A stretch of DNA of 63,890 nucleotides from Planctomycetia bacterium (GCA_016191115.1 JACPPG010000041.1:1-63890), one strand, 5' to 3'. Shown: positions 1 to 9,741, counted from the first letter of the stretch. Numbers and translations are program-made. The notes: generated by a model from the sequence alone, not told the origin.

Positions 1-140
1 TTTAAGCTGGACGGCGGCGCACCGGCGGGAAAGTGGGACAGGCACCGAGACGCAACGTTGGTCTGAAAGGACTTGCGCTGTTTATGCTCGGAGCCAGTCC
101 CATTTTCCCGCCTCGCCATTTTGAAAAACAGAATGACCCT
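1..140 (+). repeat. Dispersed hairpin repeat A, copy A1 (cut by window edge)
   Basis: This is the first of five copies of a roughly 155-bp element (others at 11293, 26785, 34641 and 45004). It holds two 24-nt arms that pair imperfectly, one containing GGGACAGGCACC and the other GGAGCCAGTCCC, around a central section with a second small pairing (CGCAA/TTGCG). The left end is missing because the window starts inside it. No reading frame in it is shared by all copies. A short non-autonomous mobile or REP-like element is inferred. Confidence 0.85.
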
Positions 141-201
141 GGGCGTGCGATGGCCGACCCTTGCCCGCCGACCGCCGCGACGGTCTAATCGATCCATTGC
201 A

Positions 202-275
202 GGGCGTTTAGCTCAGTTGGTTAGAGCGCTATCCTCACACGGTAGAGGTCGCTGGTTCGAGCCCAGCAACGCCCA
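202..275 (+). tRNA. tRNA-Val, anticodon CAC
   Basis: A complete cloverleaf can be drawn. The acceptor stem is GGGCGTT/AACGCCC, the D stem GCTC/GAGC, the anticodon stem CTATC/GGTAG with loop CTCACAC, and the T stem GCTGG/CCAGC with loop TTCGAGC. The loop places CAC at positions 34-36, which reads the valine codon GUG. The discriminator base is A and no CCA end is encoded. The gene sits alone between repeat A1 and the end of the symporter gene on the other strand. Confidence 0.95.
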
Positions 276-316
276 CTTGGCTTGCACACGCGGGCCGCAT
301 CGGTCGCCGTGGCTGC

Positions 317-1825
317 TCACTGTGCGTCGGGCGGCTCGGTCATCGTGTGAATAGTGAGCCCGCGCAAATCGCGACCGCGGTCGGGCACAAGACGGCTCGA
401 TGCGTACCCGATGGTGAAGCTCGATACGGCGCCCGTGACGCTGTACAAGAGGAAATGAACGTTCGTATGGCGCGCCACGGCGAATTGCACCAGGGCGCTC
501 GCCACCAGGCCGATGAGCCCACCAACGCCACTGGCGCGCTTGGTGAAGATCCCCAGCGCGAACACGCCGGCCAGACCGCCGGCCAAGAGGCCGATCAGCG
601 TCTGGTACTGGTCGACCTGCGAGCGAATGTCGTACCGCGTCATCGCAAGCGCGGCGATGGTTCCGCTCGCGCCCAGCACGACGACGAGCGCGCGGGCCAG
701 AGCCAGCCGCGCCTTGTCCGTCGAACGTCCCCCCAACCGCTGATAGAAGTCCGTGACGATCGCCGTGGACATGCAGGTGATGCTGCTGGGCAGATTGTCC
801 ATCGACGCGGCGAAGATGCCTGCCACCACCAGCCCCACCAACCCATGCGGCAGGTTGCCGACGACAAACGCGGGAAAGACGGCGTCCGTCGGCAGCGCCG
901 GATCGAGCTGGCCCGGGTGCGATTTGTAGAAGACGTACAGTGCCGTGCCGATCAGATAAAAGAGCACCAGCCCGGGCAGAGACACCAGGGCGTTGGTCCA
1001 AACGCTGCGGGCGGCGGCGGCCTCGTCCTTGGTCGTCAGGTATCGCTGGATAATCGTCTGGTCGCTGGAGTAGGAGTAGATATTCTCGAAGAATCCGCCC
1101 AAGAGGACGACCCACAGGGCGGCCTCGGTCACGGCCGAGGAAGACGAAATGATCTGGAACTTGCCATCGGCCTGCCCGACCTCCCAAAGCGTCTGCCAGC
1201 CATGGTCGAGCTGGGCGATGACGCAAAAGAGCGTCAGCACGGCGCCGCCCAGCAGAATGGCCACTTGCAACACGTCGGTCCAGATCACGGCTTCGATCCC
1301 ACCCAGGTAAGTGTAGGCGGTTGCCACGACACCGGTGACGACGATGCAGGCGGTCATGTCGAGGCCGGTCGTCGCCGCCAGCGCCAACGCCGGCAGATAG
1401 ACGACGACGGCCATGCGGCCCAATTGGAACGCTAGAAAGAACGTCGTGGCCACGAGCCGCGTCGCGAGGTTGAACCGCATCTCCAGGTATTCGTAGGCCG
1501 TGGTCACCTGCAAGCGGCAAAAGAAGGGCAAGTAGTAGCGGACGACCGCCGGCGCCACGAGCAAAATCGACAAGCCGCTGACGATCCGCGACCAGTCGGT
1601 CGCGAAACTGAGGGCCGGGATGCCCATATACGTGATGCCGCTGAGCATCGTGCTGTAGATGCTGATGCCGGCGGCCCACCAGGGGATGCGGTGGCCGCCG
1701 AGGAAGAAGTCGGCAGTGCCTTTTTCGCGCCGCGAAAAGTACCAGCCCACCAACGGCAAGAGCGCGAAGTATCCGGCGATGACGGCGTAGTCCAGCGTCG
1801 ATAGCGTGCCGGAGTGGGAGGTCAT
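317..1825 (-). CDS. Sodium:solute symporter (SSS family)
   Basis: This 502-residue, strongly hydrophobic protein has the length and segment pattern of the SSS/SGLT family, which moves sugars, sialic acids, amino acids or carboxylates across the inner membrane with sodium. The N-terminal part contains the family-like stretch ADFFLGGHRIPWW followed by GISIYSTMLSGITYMG near residues 40-70, and the central segment has TAYTYLGGIEAVIWTDVLQ, typical of SSS transporters. The ATG overlaps the stop of the upstream metalloprotease gene by four bases (ATGA), so it is the last gene of the long minus-strand cluster. The substrate cannot be read from the sequence; the secreted hydrolases upstream suggest a product of glycan or lipid breakdown. 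Confidence 0.9.
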   Translation of the reverse strand: MTSHSGTLSTLDYAVIAGYFALLPLVGWYFSRREKGTADFFLGGHRIPWWAAGISIYSTMLSGITYMGIPALSFATDWSRIVSGLSILLVAPAVVRYYLPFFCRLQVTTAYEYLEMRFNLATRLVATTFFLAFQLGRMAVVVYLPALALAATTGLDMTACIVVTGVVATAYTYLGGIEAVIWTDVLQVAILLGGAVLTLFCVIAQLDHGWQTLWEVGQADGKFQIISSSSAVTEAALWVVLLGGFFENIYSYSSDQTIIQRYLTTKDEAAAARSVWTNALVSLPGLVLFYLIGTALYVFYKSHPGQLDPALPTDAVFPAFVVGNLPHGLVGLVVAGIFAASMDNLPSSITCMSTAIVTDFYQRLGGRSTDKARLALARALVVVLGASGTIAALAMTRYDIRSQVDQYQTLIGLLAGGLAGVFALGIFTKRASGVGGLIGLVASALVQFAVARHTNVHFLLYSVTGAVSSFTIGYASSRLVPDRGRDLRGLTIHTMTEPPDAQ

Positions 1826-4800
1826 GAGTGGGACGGCGCGCCGTGGTCAAACAACCATTCGAGCATCAACGGATACGTTCGATCGGGCGCGAGGTCGGAA
1901 TCGGCTGCCGCTAGCACGCGGTCGACGAGGGCCCGGTAGTCGTGCGCGATTCGCCCGGGTTGCTCGCGTGCACCGGGTGCCGCGACGGCCGCCAATTTCT
2001 GGTTCGTGGGTCGGAGCGGGACGGCCGCATTGACGACGAAAGTCCGATTGACTCCGGCGTCAGTGCTCGTCGGCGGGGTCTCGTTGGAGAATGGGGAGGC
2101 GCCAAGCGCGCCGGCGCGAGTCGCCAGCGCCGTGCCGCCGCCTCCGCCCGGCGCGGACGTGCCTGAAAACGTCGTGGCCAGGCTGTCGAACGTGGCCGTG
2201 TTCAACAGGCTGTTATTGTGCGCGGTGAGCGCCAGGCCGACGTAGATCGTGCCGGTCATCGAGATGCTGACCGAGCCAACCGTGGTCCAAGTGACGCCGT
2301 CGGTGGAGACGGAGCCGGTGAACGTGCTGCTACTGCGGGTGAGCCGCACCCAGTACGGCGCGGCCACGACCGGGCCAGTGGCATTCGACGATTGACCGTT
2401 GGCGCTCGTGCGATATTGAAAGTAGGTCCCCTCGCTGGGCCGCAGGAGCATCAGAGCGTTTTTCGCTCCGCTGGTGAGCGATTGGCGAATCATCACGCCG
2501 GCCTTGGCCCAGGTGTCGGTGTTTTCCATCGAGGCAACGCGAACGGTGATCGTGCCGTTGCCGGTGGTCGGCGCGTACACGAAGCGGAACTGGTCGCCGG
2601 TGCCCCAGATGTCGCTGCCGCTGCCGACCAGAGTGAACGTGCCGGCGTTGAAATCGGCCGCGCCCGACCCGCCGACCGAGCCGATATCTTGCGTGAGCCA
2701 AGGGCTGGGCAGTGCTGCCGCGGCAGGTGCGGCGGCGAAGACGGCGGTCGGGTAGGCGCCAACGGCGCCGTTGGTCCCGTTGACACCCAGCACGCGGTAG
2801 TAGTAGTCGGAGAGTGGCGTGACCGCCGTGTCGGAGTAATTCGTTGTGGCAACGCCAGTCGCCAACGATGAGAAATCGGTGCCGTCGGTTGAGCGCTCGA
2901 CCGTGTAGCTCGTCGCGCCGGCAAGCGCGTTCCACTGGATGGTCAGTTGCGTCGAGGTCTTGCTGGTGAATGCCAAGCCGGTGACGGCCGGCAGCCGCGT
3001 GGCGGCGCTGGCGACGGCACTAGTGGCCGAATCACCGCCGGCGTCGATCGTGACGACGCGATAAAAATACTTCGTGTTGGCCGCCAGCCCACCGTTGACG
3101 AACATCGGCACGTTCTTGCCCACTGACCCGACCGTGCTCCAACCACTTATACCGTCGGTGGAGCGTTCGATTCGATAGCCGGTCTCGCCGCTGGCGTCGG
3201 TCCAATCGAGCACGAGCTGTGTCGTGCTATAGGAAATGACGTTCACGTTTGTGACGGCGCCGGCCCGCGTGTCCGCCGTGACAGCGCCACTGGACGTCGA
3301 CACGCCGCCGCCACCGAGCGCCCGAACGCGATAGAAGTACCGCTGATCGTCCGACAACCCCGTGTCGGTGAACTGACCGGCCGTCACGGCGGTGGTGCCG
3401 ACCTGCGTGTAGTTGATGCCGTCGCTGGAACGCTCGACGCTGTAGCCGGTCGGTCCGGTGAGCCCCAGATTGGCCTTGATGATGACGAAGTCCGAAAGAT
3501 CGACGATGCCGTCGCCATTGACGTCGCCGGGGCCGCTCGTGAAGAAGTTGCTCTTTAGAATCTCGTAGTCGACCGTGTCGACGACGCCGTCGCCGTTGGC
3601 GTCGCCTGCGAGCGGGCCGGCCGCGTTCCAGGAGAGATTGGCGGTCGTGCTCGTGGTGGACGTGGCGGCCAGGCCGGTCGGCGGCGGGAAACCGTTCAGC
3701 ACCGGACCGACGTTCAGGCTGCCGCCCAGATTGACGTTGGTGAACGTGGCCGCGTTGAGCTGCGTGTTGTTGACGGCACTCGCGACGAGGCCGACGTACA
3801 CGGTCGTGCCCATCGCCACGGTCTGCGGCGAGCCGACCTGCAGGAAGGGGCCACCGTCGACGGCGGCGTAGGCTGTGAAGGTGTTGCCGCTGCGGATGAT
3901 TCGCAGCCACCGCGGCGCAAAGGCGCTGCCCACTCCGGGCGTCGTGGCGCCGGTGCTGCCGCCGGTCGCGCTGCGCCACGACCATTGCACGCCGTTTTCG
4001 GGCGTGATCGCCAGATAGGCTTCCTTGGCATTGTCGGCTAGCGATTCGCGAAGCATCACGCCCGCCTTGGCCCACGGCGCCGTGTTGTCCATGGCCGCTA
4101 CGCGGGCCGTGATCGTGCCGTTGCCGGACAGCGTCTGATAAAGATACTGAAACCCGTCGCTTGTGCCCCAGATGTCGCTGCCCGAGCCGGCGACGGTGTA
4201 TTGATTCAACGTGCCATTGTAGCTCGCGTAGCCGGGGACGCCGGCGAGGCCGACGTCCTGGGCTTGCCAGTTGGCGGCGATCGGATCGACGCGGACGACG
4301 TATTGGCCCTGGTCGCCGTAGTTGCCGTGGCTTTCGACGATGATGTAGTACGTGCCGGCCGGGAGCGTGAGGGTCAGCTCGGCGTCGTTGACCATTGTGT
4401 AAGGCTGGGCCCGCGGGTCGCCGTCCTCTTCCGCCAAGAGCGCGCCGGTGGCATCGTAAACGGAAACCTTGACGTCGACGCCCGACGGCGTGTCGCGCCC
4501 CACCGCGATGTCGTAGCTGCCGCCGGCGCTGGTGAACGAAAAGGCGTCGCCATCGGTCAGTCGTTCGATGATGCCGACGGCGGCTTGCGTGCTGCCCACC
4601 GTGGCAAGCGTGGTGGCCGTGGCAAGCGTGCCGCCGTAATCGTCGGGCCTGTAACCGTCGCTGCCGGCCAGTAGCGCCGCCAGGTCGGCGGCGATCGGCG
4701 CCATGTCGTCCTGCAACACGGTCGCGTCGGCCTGACCGCTTGTGTCGTTCAAGCTGCGATGCCAGATGGTCCACTTGTGGATCACGCCGGAATAGTCGAC

Positions 4801-5496
4801 CCCCATGATCGGGCCGTGCAGCGGATCGAACTCGCCCTGATACTCGGCCGTCTTATTGCCCAGTGTGTCGTAGTCGGCCGTGTGCCAGTTGCCGAAGTTG
4901 TGGCCGATCTCGTGCGCAATCGCCGACTCGCGCCCCGTCGCGCTGTAGTTTTCGGCGAACGATTCGGGCTTGGCGTTCGGGAAGACATTGATGCCGCTGT
5001 AGTTGCCCACGATGTTGTTGCCGATGGCGATCCAGCCGGTGGGCCTGCCGGGGGCGGGCGGGACGGTCGTCACGTTCACGTTGAACATGGCGTAGTAGAC
5101 GCTCATCTCGCGCCATGCTTCGGCGATGTTGGACTGCTCCGTTGCGCTGAACGTCGAAGGGTCGCCGTCCACGTCGTAGGCCTGTGTACCCGTCGTGGCG
5201 TCCCCATCGAAGTCGAGAAAGATGTCGCCGGGCGCCGCGGGCAGGCTGTTCAGGATGGGCATGCCGTCGGCCAGCGTGCTGTAGGCGAGCGGCGGAAAGG
5301 GACTGGAGTCAACAGACCCGCCCCCGGCCGCATTCGTTTCCGCGAGCGCCGCCAGGTCGGCCGGCATCGGGGGCGCCTCGCCGCCGAGCGGATCAATGTG
5401 CAGCAGCAGCCGCGGCTCAAGCTCCTCGATGCGCAGCCGGCCGGGCCTGTGCATCGCCGCCTTGCGCGGTCGGAAATGTCGCGAAAAGATGCGCAT
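1822..5496 (-). CDS. Secreted metalloprotease with PPC, LamG-like, FN3 and dockerin domains
   Basis: The start is placed at the ATG of MRIFSRHF because the frame upstream runs into the ceramidase-like gene; this gives 1224 residues. Residues 22-32 carry the planctomycete LEPR-XLL export-associated motif (EELEPRLLL). A metzincin-type zinc site HEIGHNFGNWH lies at 195-205, with a Met-turn candidate in GPIMGVDYSG near 228-237. A pre-peptidase C-terminal type domain (about 285-405) follows, then a concanavalin-like domain (about 410-590), FN3 domains from about 603 onward, and a second concanavalin-like domain near the C-terminus with the same SGSDIWGT signature. A two-repeat dockerin (630-680) lies inside the first FN3 domain. 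The protein is probably an extracellular or surface protease. Its stop overlaps the symporter start. Confidence 0.85.
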   Translation of the reverse strand: MRIFSRHFRPRKAAMHRPGRLRIEELEPRLLLHIDPLGGEAPPMPADLAALAETNAAGGGSVDSSPFPPLAYSTLADGMPILNSLPAAPGDIFLDFDGDATTGTQAYDVDGDPSTFSATEQSNIAEAWREMSVYYAMFNVNVTTVPPAPGRPTGWIAIGNNIVGNYSGINVFPNAKPESFAENYSATGRESAIAHEIGHNFGNWHTADYDTLGNKTAEYQGEFDPLHGPIMGVDYSGVIHKWTIWHRSLNDTSGQADATVLQDDMAPIAADLAALLAGSDGYRPDDYGGTLATATTLATVGSTQAAVGIIERLTDGDAFSFTSAGGSYDIAVGRDTPSGVDVKVSVYDATGALLAEEDGDPRAQPYTMVNDAELTLTLPAGTYYIIVESHGNYGDQGQYVVRVDPIAANWQAQDVGLAGVPGYASYNGTLNQYTVAGSGSDIWGTSDGFQYLYQTLSGNGTITARVAAMDNTAPWAKAGVMLRESLADNAKEAYLAITPENGVQWSWRSATGGSTGATTPGVGSAFAPRWLRIIRSGNTFTAYAAVDGGPFLQVGSPQTVAMGTTVYVGLVASAVNNTQLNAATFTNVNLGGSLNVGPVLNGFPPPTGLAATSTTSTTANLSWNAAGPLAGDANGDGVVDTVDYEILKSNFFTSGPGDVNGDGIVDLSDFVIIKANLGLTGPTGYSVERSSDGINYTQVGTTAVTAGQFTDTGLSDDQRYFYRVRALGGGGVSTSSGAVTADTRAGAVTNVNVISYSTTQLVLDWTDASGETGYRIERSTDGISGWSTVGSVGKNVPMFVNGGLAANTKYFYRVVTIDAGGDSATSAVASAATRLPAVTGLAFTSKTSTQLTIQWNALAGATSYTVERSTDGTDFSSLATGVATTNYSDTAVTPLSDYYYRVLGVNGTNGAVGAYPTAVFAAAPAAAALPSPWLTQDIGSVGGSGAADFNAGTFTLVGSGSDIWGTGDQFRFVYAPTTGNGTITVRVASMENTDTWAKAGVMIRQSLTSGAKNALMLLRPSEGTYFQYRTSANGQSSNATGPVVAAPYWVRLTRSSSTFTGSVSTDGVTWTTVGSVSISMTGTIYVGLALTAHNNSLLNTATFDSLATTFSGTSAPGGGGGTALATRAGALGASPFSNETPPTSTDAGVNRTFVVNAAVPLRPTNQKLAAVAAPGAREQPGRIAHDYRALVDRVLAAADSDLAPDRTYPLMLEWLFDHGAPSHS

Positions 5497-5513
5497 AAAC
5501 CAGAGGTCCTTCG

Positions 5514-6911
5514 TCACTTCGCGTCGCCGTTGGCCTGTGCGACGAGCTTCGTGACGCCGGCCATCACGCGCTCCTCGACGTTCGGCAGAAACGGCGTGGC
5601 CATCAATTGGTGAACGATGCTGTCGCGCCCCTCGTAGCCCCCTTCCAAGAGCACCCGCCGCGACGGCAGGTACGCGAACACGTCGTCGCAATAGCCGGCC
5701 ACCCATACCGCCGGGCCGGCCGGGCCGGCGAGCTCCCGTTTGCAACGGAGCGCATAGTCGACGACCGTCTCGCCGCTGATGAAGATCACGAGCAGGTCGT
5801 CGCCGAAGCTTGCCGCGTGCAGCGGGCAGGGCTGCGTCAAGGGGATGTCTTTCCCCGCGTCGATCACACCTTGCAGGTAGCGGACCTTGCGGTCGGCGGT
5901 CTTGTCGCGCGCGCGGTTGGCGCTGCGCAACTGGTCCAAGGGAGGCAGCGGCTCCAGCTCGAGCGTCGCCACGTCGTAGGCAACGCGCAGCGGGCCGTGC
6001 ACCGCGCGCTGCGCGCCGGCTAAAGCCTTCTCGACGGCGTCAGCCAGCGTGCGGCCGTGCCGTTTCGCATGCTCCAAGCCCTTCGGTCCGTGACGCGGCT
6101 GCGGATTCTGGTCGCCGCCACAACCCATCACAAAAAGCGCGATCGCGCCCGGATGGGCCTCCTCGACGTACTGCTGGGCAAAGCCGGCGTAGTCGCCGCA
6201 ATACTGCTGGAAGTCGAGCGTGGTGTTGTGGCAGGCGTAGCCGAACAAGACGCCGCGCAGCGTGCCGTCCGGGTCCGCGATGCGCAGCACCGGCACCTCG
6301 CGGTCGGTGACGCCATTACGGTCGATTCCGCTGGGATGCCGGCGATTGAAGGCGAAATCGGCTTCCGCTCCGCTCACCGAAAGCCGCGCCGGCCGCAGAT
6401 CGGTGATCGCCGCGCCGATCAGGTCGACGAGCTTTTCGGTCAGCCCTTCGATGTATTGAGCCAGCTTCGCCTCTTCCTCATCCGACAGATCGTGAAAGAC
6501 GCGCCGCTCGGCGGCCACCTCGGGCGCGCAATGCGTGTGCGAACAGTTCAGCACCAGGCTGCCGCGCGGCACGCCAAACCGCTTCTGGGCACCGGCCGCC
6601 ACCCGCTCGGTCATATACGGACTGACCGACCCCACATCGAGCGTCACCAGCACCAGCCGCGCCCCATCGGCCGATTCATGCGCCTCGCGGGCCATCTCAA
6701 ACACCACCGCCTTGGCATATAAGTCATTGGCCTTCCCCTCCGCCGGCCGTGTCCGCGCCCCATACCCCGAAAGCCACAACGCCCCCTCCGGTGTAACGAC
6801 CATCTTCGCGAGGCCCACCTTATAGTCGCCGGCGTGCGCCAAACCCTGTGGGCCAAGGCTGAGCAGGAAAGAGCAAAGAATCAGCGTACGCACTGGCATG
6901 AGTCTTCTCAT
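5514..6911 (-). CDS. Neutral/alkaline ceramidase-like hydrolase (N-terminal domain family)
   Basis: This 465-residue protein begins with a signal peptide (LILCSFLLSLGPQGLAHA). It matches the neutral/alkaline non-lysosomal ceramidase N-terminal family: the VGLAKMVVTPEGALWLSGYG opening, a metal-binding NCSHTHCAPE block near residue 125, and YACHNTT followed by YCGDYAGF near 225-240. Neutral ceramidases hydrolyse the amide bond of ceramide with zinc, but most planctomycete members are untested and the natural substrate is unknown. At the position where the ceramidase nucleophile serine precedes GD, this protein has cysteine. The ATG overlaps the stop of the FG-GAP gene by four bases, and 17 bases separate its stop from the protease start, so the genes are probably co-transcribed. 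Confidence 0.8.
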   Translation of the reverse strand: MRRLMPVRTLILCSFLLSLGPQGLAHAGDYKVGLAKMVVTPEGALWLSGYGARTRPAEGKANDLYAKAVVFEMAREAHESADGARLVLVTLDVGSVSPYMTERVAAGAQKRFGVPRGSLVLNCSHTHCAPEVAAERRVFHDLSDEEEAKLAQYIEGLTEKLVDLIGAAITDLRPARLSVSGAEADFAFNRRHPSGIDRNGVTDREVPVLRIADPDGTLRGVLFGYACHNTTLDFQQYCGDYAGFAQQYVEEAHPGAIALFVMGCGGDQNPQPRHGPKGLEHAKRHGRTLADAVEKALAGAQRAVHGPLRVAYDVATLELEPLPPLDQLRSANRARDKTADRKVRYLQGVIDAGKDIPLTQPCPLHAASFGDDLLVIFISGETVVDYALRCKRELAGPAGPAVWVAGYCDDVFAYLPSRRVLLEGGYEGRDSIVHQLMATPFLPNVEERVMAGVTKLVAQANGDAK

Positions 6912-9736
6912 CGCTCGGTGTAGTGAATACTGACCCCGCGGACGCGTGGACTGGCAACGCCATTGGTCGCTCCGAGCGCCAGCCGGTACTGCACAAAGCG
7001 GCCCGCCACTCCGTGCGGCACGGCCTGCGGTTTAATGAACCAACTTCCGGCGCCGTCGGGCCCTGCCCAGGCGGACTGCGCGAGTGCCTCACGGCTCTCC
7101 GCCGCGCGAAGCTGCGCCTTGAGCCACGTCTTGCACGGCACGTCGGCCTCCCAGTCGAGAGCCGTCAGGCGCGCGGCGGCGGGCAGTTCGCAGACGCTCG
7201 ATTCGTAGAATTCCTCCGGCCCGCCGTCGCGCTGATTGGCCGGGGCTATGCACGTCATGCCGTGCGGCCCGATGCAGGGTAGCCGGGTGACACGGCGCGG
7301 GTCGAAGCCGTCCGGACCGTTCCACCACACGGCCGACCAGCCGCGATGGTCCCCTTCGACTTTGTGATTGGCAACGGCCAGGTCGATCCAACCGTCCTCA
7401 TTGAAGTCTGCCGCCAACGATCCCGAGGCGGAATGTGTGAACAATCGCTGCCGGTCGCGGGCCGAGAATCCGCGCCCCTTGCGGTTCCAGTAGACGAACG
7501 AATCGGTATCGCGGTCCAGAGCGGCGTGATAAGAACCGAGAAACAAATCCGGCCTGCCGTCGTTATTGAAATCGGCCACTGACATGCTGCAAGCACCGGC
7601 CGCCGGAAGCTGCGTGCAATGATCTTGGCGCAGCCCACCGGGCCCGTTCCAGAAAAGATAAGCGAACGAATTGTGGGGCACCCTGAGGTCCGTCCGGTAT
7701 CCGCCAAAGATCAAATCGAGGTGGCCGCTCGCGAGCAAGTCAGCCGCCCGAGCACAGGCCCCGTGCGCGACGGGCAGCCACTGTGAACGGCGCATGTCGA
7801 ACCCATCGGGGCCGCCCCACAAGATCAGGCTGCGGTCCGCGGTGATGATCGGCACGACCAGATCGAGCCAATCGTCGGCGTTCAGATCGGCGAGGTACAA
7901 CCAACGCGGGTCCTTGTGCACGACTCCCTCGTGCTGCAGGCGAATCCTTTGCGGAACCTTCGTATTCCAGCCATCGCTGGTGCCCGAGAAGACGAGCAAA
8001 TCGGGGTTCTCGAAGCCACCTGAGACGAGGTCGAGGAACCCGTCGCGATTCACGTCGCCGCAGGCGAGCCCCGACGCCCGCGTGGTAGGCAGGCGAATCG
8101 TCGGCTCGTGTGCGAGCCCGTTCGGACCGCTGAGGAATATGTAGGATCCGGGGTCTCGCCCCACCGAGTCCTCCGACTCATTGGCCAAGGCAAGATCGGG
8201 GCGCCCGTCGTCGTTGAAGTCGGCCGAGAGCGATTCGACGGCGCCCCAGCCGGCAACGCCCATCCGCCTCCCTGGGTCAAATCCCTTAGCATCGCCCCAG
8301 AAGATCGACACGTCGGGGTTGCCCAGCTTTTCGCCGAGCATCCGATTGACGAAAACGAGCTGGCCGGCGCGCTGGCCCGCGGCACGCGTCAGCAGGACCG
8401 CTCGGGCGTCGGCCGTCGCCAGCTCCACGGCCGCAGTGAAACGAGCGTCGCGCGCCCCGCGATAGACGAGCGAGTGCGACGAGTAGGAATCGTCAGTGAA
8501 GTATTGGCACAGGATCACTTCATCGCAGCCGTCGCCGTCGAGGTCCGTCACGGCGACGTCGCAAGCTCGGCTGCTGGCCAGCGGCGTCCGGTGGGATTCG
8601 TCGAAGCCGGTCTTGGTGCCCCAGTGAATCCAGCTTCGTTCACCTCCCTGGTGCTTTTGGCGGCACGCAATCGCGAGGTCGGGAAGCCCGTCGCCGTTGA
8701 TGTCCCCCACAGCGGCCGACAGCGCGGCAGGACACTCAAGCGCGATCGGCTGTCCGAGACGACGGTCGCGACCGACCGGCAGCAAACGGACGCCTTTCCC
8801 GTCGGGAGCGAACACGTGCGGCGTCTGGCCCAGGCGAATCACCTTGGCCAGCGGCTGGGCCTCCTGGATCCAATCCATGTAGGCCACGAAGCCGTCATCC
8901 TTATTCGGGGCGTTCGGAGATCGATCGGCCCGGCACCGGCAAACAACCGAACCGCCGGTCGCGAGCCCGTTCGGGCCGCCCCAGTACACCGACACATCGC
9001 CATTGGCGGCTCTCACGACAACGTCGGTCGCGCCGTCGCCCGACAGATCGTCGGCCGCCAGGCTGACGCCGTCGATCTCAAACTCCGCGAACCGCTGGTG
9101 CTCGAAGCCGAGCGCATTCTGAGAGAACACGCGGAGCTTGCCGGCCAGTAGGAACGCGATGTCGGGCAAGCCGTCGCCGTTGAAGTCGCCGGTAGCGGTC
9201 GACAGCACGCCCGGCGTGGGCAGTAGGAGCAGCCGCCGCTCGCTAAAACCCTCGGCCGATCCGAAATAGATGTATGAATTCAGATCGGTGCGGACGCCGT
9301 TATCGGCCATGGCGAGCACGAGATCGTCGAACCCATCGCGATTCAAGTCCGCCACCGCCCCGGCCACGGCGCCGTCAGCCGCCAGCTCGATCCGTTTTTC
9401 CGGCGCCGACAGCGGATCGGGGTAGAGGTACGCCGGCGGCTGCTCGAATTTGCCGTGCGAGTTACAAATGACCAGATCCAAAAAGCCGTCGCGATTCAGG
9501 TCGAACTGGAAGATCCGCTGGAGGACCCCGGCCCTCGACACATAGAGGTTCTGCCCTGCGTTGCCGAACGTGCCGTCGCGAAAGTCCTCGAAGCCGCGCT
9601 CGCGCCACACGCCGTCGGCGGCCAATAGGGAACGACCTGGGAAACACGACGCGGTCAGTGCGACCAGCATAGTCAATCGAGCGGCAGCGCGCCTGGCTAT
9701 CATACGGCGGATTACAAATAGGATCTGATCGCTCAT
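6908..9736 (-). CDS. Secreted FG-GAP/VCBS-repeat beta-propeller protein
   Basis: This 942-residue protein has an N-terminal hydrophobic export signal (LTMLVALTASCFPGRSLLA) and then many calcium-loop repeats of the form D-x-N-x-D-G-x-x-D, for example DLNRDGFLDLV, DLNRDGFDDLV, DFNGDGLPDIA, DINGDGLPDLA, DFNDDGRPDLA, DVNRDGFLDLV and DFNEDGWIDLA. They span nearly the whole chain, so it should fold as two or more beta-propellers. The C-terminal 130 residues do not show the repeat and resemble a small accessory domain. Such proteins are usually surface or extracellular binding proteins; no catalytic site was seen. Its stop overlaps the ceramidase-like start, and a decayed gene fragment lies immediately upstream. 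Confidence 0.85.
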   Translation of the reverse strand: MSDQILFVIRRMIARRAAARLTMLVALTASCFPGRSLLAADGVWRERGFEDFRDGTFGNAGQNLYVSRAGVLQRIFQFDLNRDGFLDLVICNSHGKFEQPPAYLYPDPLSAPEKRIELAADGAVAGAVADLNRDGFDDLVLAMADNGVRTDLNSYIYFGSAEGFSERRLLLLPTPGVLSTATGDFNGDGLPDIAFLLAGKLRVFSQNALGFEHQRFAEFEIDGVSLAADDLSGDGATDVVVRAANGDVSVYWGGPNGLATGGSVVCRCRADRSPNAPNKDDGFVAYMDWIQEAQPLAKVIRLGQTPHVFAPDGKGVRLLPVGRDRRLGQPIALECPAALSAAVGDINGDGLPDLAIACRQKHQGGERSWIHWGTKTGFDESHRTPLASSRACDVAVTDLDGDGCDEVILCQYFTDDSYSSHSLVYRGARDARFTAAVELATADARAVLLTRAAGQRAGQLVFVNRMLGEKLGNPDVSIFWGDAKGFDPGRRMGVAGWGAVESLSADFNDDGRPDLALANESEDSVGRDPGSYIFLSGPNGLAHEPTIRLPTTRASGLACGDVNRDGFLDLVSGGFENPDLLVFSGTSDGWNTKVPQRIRLQHEGVVHKDPRWLYLADLNADDWLDLVVPIITADRSLILWGGPDGFDMRRSQWLPVAHGACARAADLLASGHLDLIFGGYRTDLRVPHNSFAYLFWNGPGGLRQDHCTQLPAAGACSMSVADFNNDGRPDLFLGSYHAALDRDTDSFVYWNRKGRGFSARDRQRLFTHSASGSLAADFNEDGWIDLAVANHKVEGDHRGWSAVWWNGPDGFDPRRVTRLPCIGPHGMTCIAPANQRDGGPEEFYESSVCELPAAARLTALDWEADVPCKTWLKAQLRAAESREALAQSAWAGPDGAGSWFIKPQAVPHGVAGRFVQYRLALGATNGVASPRVRGVSIHYTER

Positions 9737-9741
9737 CTATC

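Noticed and set aside
213..1850. Long arginine-rich open frame overlapping the symporter gene on the same strand
   Set aside because: It has no recognisable domain and a composition typical of GC-rich shadow frames; the symporter frame shows clear membrane segments.
3227..4774. 515-codon open frame inside the metalloprotease gene
   Set aside because: Rich in Arg, His and Gln without any motif; it is a shifted shadow of the PPC and concanavalin-like domains.
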